From a virus: a stretch of 64,000 nt of DNA. Of this stretch, positions 34,735-43,738 are shown piece by piece. The stretch is from IMG/VR virus record IMGVR_UViG_3300008735_000002, positions 55,016 to 119,015 of that record. One strand, given 5' to 3'. The translations under genes and the position numbers were made by a program. The notes under the pieces are model-generated. The model saw nothing but the letters and a program-made list of their open reading frames with translations, did not search any database and was not told the DNA's origin. Position 1 is the first letter of the stretch; the number at the start of each line of letters is the position of its first letter.

Positions 34735-36225
34735 CTATTTGTTTGTAATACCAGCGAGCTTCGCCCAACGATCTGTCTGTGTCGACTCATTTACTGTAGA
34801 GCTACCTCTACGAGTCGGCTTGCTAGAAGATCCAAGAACTCTTCTCTTGCCCTCAGAGAGGGACTTCTTGTTTAGCGAACGAGTAATACTTTCGTATACC
34901 AGCTTTGCCTCACGGATTGTCTTGGCATTATCTAAAGCCTCGACTATGGCACGCTGCTGCTTAGAACTTACATTACGATTTTGCATCAGTTTGTTCACAT
35001 AAAGCAGTTTTGCGTTAAAAAGATTCATTTCAGTAAGCTGCTGCTTCAGGGCGCGGTTTTCGCGGACTGTAGCGGAGCCTCTTTTTGAAGTGCGGCGACT
35101 GCGACGGGTCTCAGAGACTCGGCGGCGGCGGGCACGACGGCGGGATTCAACTGTTGGAGTAGGAACTCCGGGATCGCCGAGTTCGTCAGCGAGGGCATTT
35201 AGAAGATCTTCTTCATCGACGTCGATAAAAGACTCATCTTCCACTTCTCCACCACCAAACGCATCGGCCTGATCGGTAGCTTCCGTGCTACCCTCGGTTG
35301 CTTCACGCATTCTACGAAGCTTGCGAAGCTCCATTTTTAACATACGGGGGTCAATCTCAAAAACCTCACCAAGGTCAAGAGCAACTTCTTCCTCTTCTCC
35401 CTCGCCTTCAGCTTCTTCCTCTTCACCTTCGGCTTCTTCTTCCTCGCCTTCAGCTTCTTCCTCGCCAAGATCACTTGCGACCTCAATATCTAAGGCCTCA
35501 ACATCAGCGGCCTCGGCATCTTCAACACCAAGGGCTTCTAGGTCGTCGTCGGTGAGGACCAATTCCATTTCATCTAATTCGCCGTAGCCAGCTTCAAAAA
35601 GTTGGTTGAAGATGGCGCGGCTGCGTTTGGTAGTCATTATATTCATCTCCTTTAATGTTTCGAATATCGCTAAGCGGTTGCCCTGACTCTTGTTGCTAGA
35701 ACTAACTATTACCTCTGAACGTAAAGTTATGGCTTCGCCTAGAAGTTTTTGATATGACTTTTTAATTACAGACTTTTGCTGCCTCGATAATGCGCTCGCA
35801 TTTACTTCTGACAGCAAGGCATCCATTCTCCTAACCTTCCCTCGAAGCTTTGCAATTCTTTCGGCTAGCTTATTTTGATCGGAAGACACAGAGTTTGTAA
35901 TCTGAGCTTTTTGATTTCTCAGGTTTTTCCTAATTTTAGGAAGACTTTCAGACACAGATAGGTTCACATCACCTTGCGCGTTAACTATAATGGAAGCTTC
36001 TTCATCCGCTTCGTCATCTAGTAGCTCATCTGGAACTAGTTCTGCTACAGGGGCTTCAACATCAACGAGCTGAATCTCTTCCTGTTCTGATAATAATTGA
36101 GACTCAACCATCGCCTGAATTCGGGGGGTGAGTGCTTCGATGATTTTATTCTTGGCATTCTGCTCAGCCAGCAATTTTAATTGCTGTGCCTCTGCTATCG
36201 CCTCTCTATAAAGATTTGTCGACAT
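34735..36225 (-). CDS. Prohead core scaffold protein, gp22-like
   Basis: 496 residues, predicted mostly helical and highly charged. The C-terminal 130 residues (RENRALKQQLTEMNLFNAKL, then YVNKLMQN and QQRAIVEALDNAKTIREAKL) match the conserved end of scaffold proteins of T4-like marine phages. The middle has an acidic run of EEEAEGE repeats and, after it, an Arg-rich patch (SRRRARRRRVSETRRSRR). It forms the inner core around which gp23 assembles and is then degraded by the prohead protease; several Leu/Ile-x-Glu sites fit this. It is directly upstream of the capsid gene, as in T4. Confidence 0.88.
   Translation of the reverse strand: MSTNLYREAIAEAQQLKLLAEQNAKNKIIEALTPRIQAMVESQLLSEQEEIQLVDVEAPVAELVPDELLDDEADEEASIIVNAQGDVNLSVSESLPKIRKNLRNQKAQITNSVSSDQNKLAERIAKLRGKVRRMDALLSEVNASALSRQQKSVIKKSYQKLLGEAITLRSEVIVSSSNKSQGNRLAIFETLKEMNIMTTKRSRAIFNQLFEAGYGELDEMELVLTDDDLEALGVEDAEAADVEALDIEVASDLGEEEAEGEEEEAEGEEEEAEGEGEEEEVALDLGEVFEIDPRMLKMELRKLRRMREATEGSTEATDQADAFGGGEVEDESFIDVDEEDLLNALADELGDPGVPTPTVESRRRARRRRVSETRRSRRTSKRGSATVRENRALKQQLTEMNLFNAKLLYVNKLMQNRNVSSKQQRAIVEALDNAKTIREAKLVYESITRSLNKKSLSEGKRRVLGSSSKPTRRGSSTVNESTQTDRWAKLAGITNK
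35380..35472 (-). repeat. Acidic EEEAEGE repeat in scaffold gene
   Basis: Three to four copies of a 7-8 residue unit rich in Glu (EEEEAEGE), encoded by near-identical GAA/GAG blocks, so it is repetitive at DNA level as well. Such tracts commonly change length by slippage. Confidence 0.75.
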
Positions 36226-36303
36226 GAATCCACCTTATTTGTGTGCACTTAGACTTAAATATCCCGAACAAATAGAGATTACTTACCATTTGTAGTTTTC
36301 TAT

Positions 36304-36894
36304 TCATTCTTGTTGATCTAATATCCCTCTCACAACCTTTCTAAGCTTGAGAATGTTCGCATCCTCTTCGTCATCAATATACTCGTCGAATGTAATGTCA
36401 ACACCTTCCGGCCCGCCCACTTCTTCTGGCGAGTGAGCCCACCCAAGCCAAGAACCAATCTTAGGCTTAGCGTCACCTCTTGTATACTGCATTGATCCGC
36501 CGCCGGCTCCGCCACCCACTTGAATTCTCTTTTTGTACATAGATGGGAATGGTACCATGCCTTTTGCGACAGCCATTTCGCCCAATGACAAAATAGGTTT
36601 ATTACCATCAACTTTCGCATTATGGTCTGCTGAACGACCTATTAGCGAATCATCGGTTTTGTACGGTGTAGCGATCTTATTGATAATATGTTGTAAGACA
36701 TCAATCTCTAACCCAAGATCAACATCATCATATGGATCTTCTTCGGTATAGGGATAGCTTGATGCCTTGACTCGTGGTTCATGATATTTCGCAGAACTCC
36801 GGCCGTAACCCAGGTCATCCCGATAATCGAGATTCATACCTGACCTACGGCCGAGGCTTATGGGACTGTCAGGGTCGGTAGGACCAACACCCAT
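36304..36894 (-). CDS. Hypothetical head-region protein (196 aa)
   Basis: 196 residues, unknown family. It has polar, Tyr/Asp-rich N-terminal sequence (YPYTEEDPYDDVDLGLEID), a central helix ending HIINKIATPY, a Gly patch, and a C-terminal ILKLRKVVRGILDQQE helix, which resembles the short helix motif at the start of other small proteins here. The start overlaps the stop of the 160-residue gene by one base (TAATG). It lies between prohead protease and scaffold, so a head or core role is likely. Confidence 0.62.
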   Translation of the reverse strand: MGVGPTDPDSPISLGRRSGMNLDYRDDLGYGRSSAKYHEPRVKASSYPYTEEDPYDDVDLGLEIDVLQHIINKIATPYKTDDSLIGRSADHNAKVDGNKPILSLGEMAVAKGMVPFPSMYKKRIQVGGGAGGGSMQYTRGDAKPKIGSWLGWAHSPEEVGGPEGVDITFDEYIDDEEDANILKLRKVVRGILDQQE

Positions 36895-37376
36895 TAAGAG
36901 CTAGCGCCCCACGCCTTACCCATGACGTAGTCACCAAGAACTCCGCCTGACTGTTGCGTGGAACTTTCGCTGGGCTGCAGCTGCGACCCAACACCCGTAC
37001 CCCATTGTTCGGGGGGAGTTTGGCCCCACCCGTCTGGAGGATCGGCCTGGTCTGAAGCATTGATGCTTCCAGGACCGGGGGAAACCGGGTTCGGTGTCCA
37101 TGGACTTCCAGGAAGTCCGCCGCCGCCCCATTCAACTTCGTTAATATCCGGTGCATCGGGGTAATCACGACTGTAAGTTCCGAAGGTGTGACCACCATCA
37201 TTAACTTCGCCATCAAGAACCAATGCCTGATATTCGTCCTTGATTCCCTGATCTGTTAAATCACCTTTATAAATAGGAGACGCTGGAAACGATGCCTGGA
37301 CAGTGGCAGTATCCGACGATCCCATCCCCTTTGCTGTTGAGACTGCTTCTACCATTGTTTGTGTATGACTGGGCAT
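36894..37376 (-). CDS. Hypothetical head-region protein (160 aa)
   Basis: 160 residues with no recognised family. It is rich in Gly, Pro, Ser and Trp, especially from residue 85 on (WGGGGLPGSPWTPNPVSPGP), so probably disordered. AGGAG is well placed before the ATG. It is translationally linked to the 196-residue gene downstream. Low complexity limits what can be inferred, but codon use, ribosome site and one-base overlap support a real gene. Confidence 0.58.
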   Translation of the reverse strand: MPSHTQTMVEAVSTAKGMGSSDTATVQASFPASPIYKGDLTDQGIKDEYQALVLDGEVNDGGHTFGTYSRDYPDAPDINEVEWGGGGLPGSPWTPNPVSPGPGSINASDQADPPDGWGQTPPEQWGTGVGSQLQPSESSTQQSGGVLGDYVMGKAWGASS

Positions 37377-37411
37377 TTTTCAATTTCTCCTAGAATAAGT
37401 TAGTTAGTTGG

Positions 37412-37681
37412 TTATCGATCGTTAATTTTCTTAACAAGAATCTTCTTTGCTTTTTGCACTTTAGCGTACTTTTTCTTAAGTATACTCTCCTGAATTTTTA
37501 ATGCGGCCATCCAGTTGATATCTTTTTCAAGTGAATCAGCTTCGTCACCAGCATCTACTTCTTCAGCGTGCACATCCTCCACACTTTCTTCACCCTTTTC
37601 AAGGGCCTCTTGAATCTTCTTCTTCTCTTGAAGAACAAGTTTTCTTAAAAGAGCGGGGGTAAGTCTAATATTTTTAGCCAT
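37412..37681 (-). CDS. Small helical core-region protein with LLRKLVLQE motif
   Basis: 89 residues, charged and helical. It opens with RLTPALLRKLVLQEKKKIQE, has an acidic middle (EESVEDVHAEEVDAGDEADS) and a Lys-rich helical C-terminus (KKKYAKVQKAKKILVKKIN). GGAGG precedes the ATG. Size, charge pattern and place between protease and scaffold are like the small internal core proteins of T4 (gp67/gp68 and the IP proteins); the comparison is by character, not by homology. Confidence 0.6.
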   Translation of the reverse strand: MAKNIRLTPALLRKLVLQEKKKIQEALEKGEESVEDVHAEEVDAGDEADSLEKDINWMAALKIQESILKKKYAKVQKAKKILVKKINDR

Positions 37682-37729
37682 GTTATTTTCCTCCAGACTA
37701 TTTCTATGTATTTCGTTGGAACCGTTTCT

Positions 37730-38176
37730 TTACTCAGATTTATCGTTAAAAGCGAGGTAAGCCCAATTTTGTGAAGCTTCTCCAAGCAAGCTGCTCGGCG
37801 AACCAGACGGACCCATACTATCTAATGAGACACCCTCGCCAAGCGGTGTCCCAGGTCTTCCTCTCTCAGCTGCAGCTTGCTCTCTAAGCGTGGTCGCTGC
37901 AGTATCTTGAAATATCGATGCCATAACCGGATCAGAAGTAATACTACTCACATCAACCGGTCGTGGCTTTGAAACTTTTGGCTTAGACCCAAAAGAAATA
38001 GAGTCTAATGCGGGACGCTTAACGCTGGTCTTATTTTTTTTAGCGCCGGTGCGTCGTGGGGGTCGAGCTCTAGACTCGACTAAAGATTGCGTCGATTCGC
38101 CAGTAGACTCTAAAAGAATTTCAAAAAGACATTCTTTGACTAGCCCCTTCAGCATCTCGCGGGACACCTTAGCCAT
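37730..38176 (-). CDS. Hypothetical basic core-region protein (148 aa)
   Basis: 148 residues from the ATG at 38176, which overlaps the stop of the previous gene (TAATG); a longer frame reaching 38257 lacks a ribosome site. It starts with an amphipathic helix (SREMLKGLVKECLFEILLES), then a basic stretch (RARPPRRTGAKKNKTSVKR) and a polar Ser/Pro-rich tail. No known family. It could be an internal core or packaged protein; its position among prohead genes is the only functional hint. Confidence 0.6.
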   Translation of the reverse strand: MAKVSREMLKGLVKECLFEILLESTGESTQSLVESRARPPRRTGAKKNKTSVKRPALDSISFGSKPKVSKPRPVDVSSITSDPVMASIFQDTAATTLREQAAAERGRPGTPLGEGVSLDSMGPSGSPSSLLGEASQNWAYLAFNDKSE

Positions 38177-38709
38177 TAGCCTACTCCCTGATACCCGTTC
38201 GAGCCTGTGAGCGCGAGGGATCCGACGGGAATATCTGTCAACCCCGCTACCACACAAAACCCGCTATTGTGAGCGGAGTGCATTGTCAAAAAGAGATCGG
38301 TGCACATTAATTCATACCGCATAGCTGGAGCTTCAGAAGTTTGCGAACTTGGAATAACGAAATAATTTTGGTGATTAGCAACCTGCGCCTCAGTGCTTGG
38401 TAGCGGCTGGAGCTTTCTCCACTTTTGTGTTCCGTTAGTATTGAACTCGCCAGTTGGAATAGAGCCAGTAACAGCGCCTTCGCCCTTTACACCATTCTCA
38501 GTGAAACCTATTCTAATTTCTGCAGCAGAATTACTTGCGTCTAATCCACGGACCTCAAACCATCTGGTTACTCGAGGAAAAGAAATCTGAACTACGTTGC
38601 TAGTCGCCGTTTTTAATTCAGCTCCATTCGAAGACGTTACGAAAGGAATACCGCTTCTTTGATATTCACCAACCATTCCAAGGCCGGGGCTTGGCCACGT
38701 ATTACTCAT
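38176..38709 (-). CDS. Conserved virion structural protein (WPSPGLGMVGEYQ family)
   Basis: 177 residues from the ATG at 38709, which shares bases with the protease stop (ATGA). The N-terminus SNTWPSPGLGMVGEYQ followed by a SGIPFVTSS element is a pattern I associate with head-region structural proteins of large marine and jumbo myoviruses. The rest is beta-rich with RWFEVRGLDASNSAAEIRIG and a final GFCVVAGLTDIPVG. A capsid-surface or core role is inferred from its place between protease and small core genes. Confidence 0.62.
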   Translation of the reverse strand: MSNTWPSPGLGMVGEYQRSGIPFVTSSNGAELKTATSNVVQISFPRVTRWFEVRGLDASNSAAEIRIGFTENGVKGEGAVTGSIPTGEFNTNGTQKWRKLQPLPSTEAQVANHQNYFVIPSSQTSEAPAMRYELMCTDLFLTMHSAHNSGFCVVAGLTDIPVGSLALTGSNGYQGVG

Positions 38710-39326
38710 TCTGATTCTCCTTCTTCCCAATCCAGCACTTCATTGAACAAGCGATGGATTCGATCTGATTTGTTAAAAACTTTATTGAGGTCTTTTTCTC
38801 TAATCGACACACCCTCTCTCATCATGAATGCTCCGGGTGTGGAAGGCTCTGAAACAAAATCCCAGCATATAAGCTGGAAATCATCTTGTACAACATCTGT
38901 ATCACCAGAACGCTTTGTCGATCCAACACCTCTGGAAGAAATGCCAAGAGTTACGCCGGCCTCAACCAGACTCTGAAGAATCTGTCCTGCGGGAGTATCT
39001 AACAACTCTACTGTCCCGTATACTACATCTCCATCCATATAAGCTTCCCGTATAATATGAGAAGCGTTCTTCAACTCAACTACTGAGCTGTCAGGATGAT
39101 CACATTCTCCGAGAGCACGATTTTCAGCAATAAACTTTTGATAATTTCGAATCTCTCTATCTAGAATAGATCGTGGGTAAACACGCCCATTTTGATTAAG
39201 CGTATCAGCTTTTTGCAATACACCCTTCATAAGAAGCTTTCCGCCATTTTCTGCTTTTGCTTCTTCGATCATCTCCTTAGAGTATTGCCAGGGCGACCAT
39301 TCTGTTAGTAATTTTAGATCAGACAT
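38706..39326 (-). CDS. Prohead core protease, gp21-like
   Basis: 206 residues (T4 gp21 has 212). The herpes-type/gp21 protease fold is shown by LMKGVLQKADTLNQNGRVYP, ECDHPDSS with catalytic H77, and TLGISSRG with S130 or S131 as nucleophile; an Asp between 149 and 156 may complete the triad. It matures the head by cutting capsid and scaffold proteins after Leu/Ile-x-Glu sites. It lies between the portal-adjacent gene and the core genes, in T4 order, and overlaps both neighbours by a few bases. Confidence 0.92.
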   Translation of the reverse strand: MSDLKLLTEWSPWQYSKEMIEEAKAENGGKLLMKGVLQKADTLNQNGRVYPRSILDREIRNYQKFIAENRALGECDHPDSSVVELKNASHIIREAYMDGDVVYGTVELLDTPAGQILQSLVEAGVTLGISSRGVGSTKRSGDTDVVQDDFQLICWDFVSEPSTPGAFMMREGVSIREKDLNKVFNKSDRIHRLFNEVLDWEEGESE

Positions 39327-40170
39327 TTAATTCTTCTCCAGAGGTCAGCTCTTCCGTGAGCTTCATTAGGGTTAAGTATTTAGAAATCGAATCATCATCA
39401 AATCTATCCACATCTAAGTGTGCTACCTGCTCTTTAACTTTCTCCACCTGATTTGATAATACACTATTTTCGCAGATCAAAGAAAATTCATTTAGGGACC
39501 TCGATGTGTCCCCCTTAATTTTTTGTAAATGATTTTTGAATTGCTGATCGTTTTCTTCAGAAAAAACGTACTCTCTTAACAGCACCACTTGATTAGGCGA
39601 AAACGAGTCCCCAAATTTTTCCTCAATCTTCTTATGCATTATTTCTAAAACTAAGTGACTTGCAGATGGAGTCTTCAACTCTTCGATATGAGCGTTACTT
39701 TTTTCTTTCAAAAGATATGTGTGTAATTCGCCCTCAAACCGAGAAGAAACTACGAGATCGGGAGAAGATGAACGCCATTGAGACAAAAGAGTTTGCACAG
39801 TCGCAAACTCTTTGTAGTCGGGGACACGCCTATTATAGAAATCTCCTTCGCCTAAAATATAATTGATGTCCTTAATAAGCGCTGACTTTTGTTGTGTTAG
39901 AATCTTTACGTCCAAATTTCTTGCAGCTTGTTTGGCTTCTGAAATAATTGAAGACGCCAAAGCAGATGATGGAACTTCTGTTACCATCATCGCACGAAAC
40001 AAACGAAACTCTCGAAACAGCTCTGTTCCTGGACGAAAATGGCGCTGAAGTACATCAATCGCTTTCTTTGCTTTTCTTACTTTACCCTCCACTAGAGCCT
40101 CAGAAATATATTGAGACAGCTGAGCGAAAATAAGACCGACATTTCTTTTTTTATTGTGTTTAACTTTCAT
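39319..40170 (-). CDS. Conserved core-region protein between portal and protease
   Basis: 283 residues, basic start MKVKHNKKRNVGLIFAQLS, then a helical body with AKKAIDVLQRHFRPGTELFREF, SALIKDINYILG and VPDYKEFATVQTLLSQW. This layout is familiar from T4-like marine phages, where a protein of about this size sits beside gp20 without a known function. It overlaps the portal gene by 11 bases and the protease by 8. T4 has small core genes (67, 68) in the corresponding place, so it may be an enlarged functional replacement; that is inference. Confidence 0.68.
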   Translation of the reverse strand: MKVKHNKKRNVGLIFAQLSQYISEALVEGKVRKAKKAIDVLQRHFRPGTELFREFRLFRAMMVTEVPSSALASSIISEAKQAARNLDVKILTQQKSALIKDINYILGEGDFYNRRVPDYKEFATVQTLLSQWRSSSPDLVVSSRFEGELHTYLLKEKSNAHIEELKTPSASHLVLEIMHKKIEEKFGDSFSPNQVVLLREYVFSEENDQQFKNHLQKIKGDTSRSLNEFSLICENSVLSNQVEKVKEQVAHLDVDRFDDDSISKYLTLMKLTEELTSGEELNV

Positions 40171-42109
40171 CTATTTCTCCGGCATCGTATTCATCGAGGT
40201 CGAAATTGTCTTCCCCACTTAAACCCGCTTCGCTAAGAAGCACTCCGCCTTCAGGAGCAAGGATTGAAGATAATGATCTAAATGTTCCCCTTAATTCTGG
40301 CGTGATTACCGGCTTAACGCCGACATTCTTTTTATAAGTATTCCGGTCTTCCCATTCTGTCCCCTCGAACGTTGTGCGAAGGTAATCATCTCCAAAAGGT
40401 TTTCTCATAGAGTCTTGTGGTCGCTTATGAGTGACCATCGTACGAAAGTCTGGCATATGAGTTTTAAGTGGACCACCAGAAGATTTCTTGCTTTGATTCC
40501 TAACCGCTGACTGTGCTTTCAACGGGGCGTCTGGATCGTCGATCGATAATTTTGAAATGTCAATAATGTCATCTTCTTCATCTTCATCCGAGTCATCTTT
40601 TATTCTGTCTCCAGTCGCGGGAAGTGCTGTTAATAGTTGACCATCTTCTGGAACGTCAGCAGAGAATAGGCCGCCGCCGCCGGCTTCTTCGCCACCACCT
40701 TCTTCGCCGCCTTCTTCAGCTCCGGCACCCTCCACTTCAGCATCTTCGATCTTATCTTTCATCTTCCCTTCATGGATATCTTCGATCTGCTTATCAGTTA
40801 GTCCAAGAACCTGCTTTTGAACCCACCTACGATCTAACATTCCCTCGGGTACTTTACCTGCAATATCAAAGCGCTGAGATATTAATTCCAGCTTCTGCAT
40901 CTGTGCAATAGAAGATGGATTAGAAAGTTTCAGCTCAAAATCTATTAAGTCTTCAGCATCATAACCGTGCACATAAAGGTGGATCATCGCGATTTTGTTA
41001 AGCTCAGCGATCACTGTCTTTTGAATTCTTTGAATCGTGCGGCTAAAGCGTATATCTTCTTGAGCTAAGGTGGCTTTTGCACCAATCTCTTCATCGTAAC
41101 CAAGATACGCTCTTGGGATCTTCAGAGCAGCGAATAATTTCTTTTGAATATATTCGACGTCTTCAATCGCCGCCGTGTTCTGACCTCCTGCGAGGGTATC
41201 AATCTTGGTGCCTGAATCTCCACCACGGACTGGGATAAAATAATCTTCGTCAACTGATAATGGGTTGTAACGTAGATCGACCTTCCCTGATGTCTTATCA
41301 ACCACCTGGGATCTCTTTAACGTGCTTGTTGCTTGCTCAAGATAATCTGTGACATCTTCAGGAGCCACATTTCCTACGTCAATATAGAACACTCTACGCT
41401 CTGGAGCTCTGATGACTCGGTAAACCAGCATTGCATCTTCAATAAGAATCAACTGACGCCAAATGCGTCTTGCTGACTCGAGGACAGATGATCCGTATGG
41501 AAGAAATGCATCATTACCCAGAAGACGAAAGTGAGATACCTGCCAATTCTCTAGCACCGTATTTCCCTGTGTTAGCCACCGAAAGCGTACAGCACCAGGA
41601 TTCTCTGGATCGAAACCCTCTTCTCTTTCCATTTCAGCGATTGGGATGGGATAAGCATTCACAATCCCAAACTTCGGATCGACATCATTGAACAAAAAGA
41701 AATCACCGTACTTGCACAAATTACGAACCCACATGACCAAGTTAAACTCAAGGTTCAGGGTATCATAAAAAAGCGTTTCTAGCAACTCTTTCTTTAGTTC
41801 ATCTTCGCAAAAAATATGTAGTACTTTCCCATGTTCATCGGGACTGACAGTTTCTTCAGCGTATATGTCTAAAGCAGAAGCGATTTCTGGCGTGGCCTCC
41901 ATCTCAGCAAAGTCAGAATATCTTGACATCCTGTCAAATGAACCATACGCGCTGAGCGTATTATTGTACACATCATTATGGGCGCGCTTAAAAACCTCTG
42001 CAGCCGAAGACGAAAGACCTGGTACATTTTGACGTACCCTTCTTTTTACGACCGGTCCTGAACGGAACAGCTTCGTAAGTCTTTGAAATATATTTCCCTT
42101 ATCTGCCAT
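40160..42109 (-). CDS. Portal vertex protein, gp20-like
   Basis: 649 residues (T4 gp20 has 524). Strong family sequence includes TPEIASALDIYAEETVSPDE, EFNLVMWVRNLCKYGDFFLF, ERRVFYIDVGNVAP, DYFIPVRGGDSGTKIDTLAG and IPRAYLGYDEEIGAKATL. After residue 450 there is a Glu/Gly-rich low-complexity stretch and an acidic C-terminal extension not found in T4. It forms the dodecameric ring through which terminase packages DNA. It lies right after the terminase gene, with GAGG before its ATG. Confidence 0.95.
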   Translation of the reverse strand: MADKGNIFQRLTKLFRSGPVVKRRVRQNVPGLSSSAAEVFKRAHNDVYNNTLSAYGSFDRMSRYSDFAEMEATPEIASALDIYAEETVSPDEHGKVLHIFCEDELKKELLETLFYDTLNLEFNLVMWVRNLCKYGDFFLFNDVDPKFGIVNAYPIPIAEMEREEGFDPENPGAVRFRWLTQGNTVLENWQVSHFRLLGNDAFLPYGSSVLESARRIWRQLILIEDAMLVYRVIRAPERRVFYIDVGNVAPEDVTDYLEQATSTLKRSQVVDKTSGKVDLRYNPLSVDEDYFIPVRGGDSGTKIDTLAGGQNTAAIEDVEYIQKKLFAALKIPRAYLGYDEEIGAKATLAQEDIRFSRTIQRIQKTVIAELNKIAMIHLYVHGYDAEDLIDFELKLSNPSSIAQMQKLELISQRFDIAGKVPEGMLDRRWVQKQVLGLTDKQIEDIHEGKMKDKIEDAEVEGAGAEEGGEEGGGEEAGGGGLFSADVPEDGQLLTALPATGDRIKDDSDEDEEDDIIDISKLSIDDPDAPLKAQSAVRNQSKKSSGGPLKTHMPDFRTMVTHKRPQDSMRKPFGDDYLRTTFEGTEWEDRNTYKKNVGVKPVITPELRGTFRSLSSILAPEGGVLLSEAGLSGEDNFDLDEYDAGEIDES

Positions 42110-42136
42110 TTAATTCCTCACCGATCATTATAAAAA

Positions 42137-43732
42137 TTAAAGCAACCACTTAAAATCTGCGCTGCCTGATATCAAGGGATGGGTATCGTCCATAGAGATT
42201 GGCATTCCTCTTGCAGTAAATATACCCACCTGTTGATTAAAGGGAGACATGTCCCTTTGCGGGGCCTCATTTTTTTTATTCATAGCGAAGCCAGCCAACA
42301 TTGCTGCGTTCATATCTACCTTCTTTACCTTACCACTTGATTTCGCATCATATAGCCAGAGCCCAATAGCTAAAGACATTACTAAGTCGTCATTTTTTCC
42401 ACGTTGAGCTTGAGCCTTATTGTTGGTCCAGATAAACGTCTTCATTTCATCTGCAAATCGAGAAGAATAAATCGATACCTTATTATTACGAAGCACTTCT
42501 TCTAACTTTGTAAGAATCTGAGCTCTGCTTGTTCCTTGTGTGGAGAAGCCGGCTTTCCCGATAGACCCATTTCCGTATAAGACGTTAAATTTGTCTTTCT
42601 CTTTCTTGAAATATATCTGCCGGCACCCTAGCTCTTGTAGCTTCATAAGTACCGCGTAGCCGTACGTATTACTTTCAGGACATATCATAGCATCGTCATA
42701 TCTCTTAGAGGCTTCCATCAATAAAAAAGCTAATTGGTCTGGAGGTACACGCCCCTTAAACTCTACCACCACTTCAGAAATCGTTGTGTCTATTACATGA
42801 AATGCAGAATAATCTCCCCCATCTCCCCTAGCAACATCTGCAGAAATTATATAGGAATGACCCTCAAGCGCGTACTTCCAGACCCAGACTCCATTATCTG
42901 GACCCCATTTTTCAAGCGGATGGCGAATCTGCATTCTTAATTTTTCTATATCTTCGGAAGATAAAAACGTTTCTCCAGATGCCTGGAAATCGCACAGCAG
43001 CTCTTGTGCTATTTGTTGACGATTTAAGTTCTTACTCTCATTTTGAAACCATGTGTCGTCTCTCTCGGGGTGTACATCCCAAGGAAGCTTTATGGCCTTG
43101 AATTCATTATCACCATTCACAGCATCGTGGTATATGTCGTAATATTGACCACCCGTACCGTTGGGGGTGCTAACAACAATCGCCCTACCACCCGTCGATA
43201 GGGTTGGGTATAGCCCCTTCCACAGCTCATCAAAGTTACGAATGAATGCTGCCTCGTCAACGATCAATAAACTTAACGCCTCGGAACGGCCGGCGTCATC
43301 AGAGGTTGGAACAGCCTTTATTGCGGAACCATTTGAAAATTCAATAGCCTGAGTATTCTTGGCAGTGATTTCAGTTATCCACATCCACTTAGGAATACCA
43401 GAGAGAGCAATCTTTACTTTCTTAATAAAGTTTTGAGCCACTGCTAGCTTTGTTGCGATAACAAGCACTGTCTTATCTTTACGAAATAAAGTCATCCACA
43501 CTGCGTACGCAGCAGTTAATGTTGATAGTCCAAGCTGTCTAGACTTTACAACAACACTATAACGATGATCGTTAAAGTACCCTAGACAATCATCCTGAAA
43601 TGGGAATGTATGAAAAGGGATTCGACCACGAATAGGATGCTGAATTTGGACATAGCGATTGATGAAATAAGACGGATCTTTCCCGCACTTTACAATCTCT
43701 GCGACTTGTTTCTGTTTGTTCAGAGGTGGCAT
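42137..43732 (-). CDS. Terminase large subunit, gp17-like
   Basis: 531 residues. The ATPase domain has Walker A SRQLGLST (64-71) and Walker B LLIVDE (155-160), followed by the coupling motif VVSTPNG. The RNase H-like nuclease domain starts near YIISADVARGDGGDYS with its first metal ligand. It drives DNA into the head and cuts the concatemer. No small terminase is identified with certainty; the 125-residue gene directly upstream is a positional candidate only. It is shorter than T4 gp17 (610), mainly at the N-terminus. Confidence 0.95.
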   Translation of the reverse strand: MPPLNKQKQVAEIVKCGKDPSYFINRYVQIQHPIRGRIPFHTFPFQDDCLGYFNDHRYSVVVKSRQLGLSTLTAAYAVWMTLFRKDKTVLVIATKLAVAQNFIKKVKIALSGIPKWMWITEITAKNTQAIEFSNGSAIKAVPTSDDAGRSEALSLLIVDEAAFIRNFDELWKGLYPTLSTGGRAIVVSTPNGTGGQYYDIYHDAVNGDNEFKAIKLPWDVHPERDDTWFQNESKNLNRQQIAQELLCDFQASGETFLSSEDIEKLRMQIRHPLEKWGPDNGVWVWKYALEGHSYIISADVARGDGGDYSAFHVIDTTISEVVVEFKGRVPPDQLAFLLMEASKRYDDAMICPESNTYGYAVLMKLQELGCRQIYFKKEKDKFNVLYGNGSIGKAGFSTQGTSRAQILTKLEEVLRNNKVSIYSSRFADEMKTFIWTNNKAQAQRGKNDDLVMSLAIGLWLYDAKSSGKVKKVDMNAAMLAGFAMNKKNEAPQRDMSPFNQQVGIFTARGMPISMDDTHPLISGSADFKWLL

Positions 43733-43738
43733 ACGACC

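Noticed and set aside
35380-35472. Direct repeats in the scaffold gene as a possible CRISPR or origin iteron
   Set aside because: They are in frame, encode Glu-rich units and have no spacers.
42110-42136. TATAAT before the portal gene as a promoter
   Set aside because: No -35-like sequence at 15-19 bases, and the gap is only 27 bases inside a tight operon.
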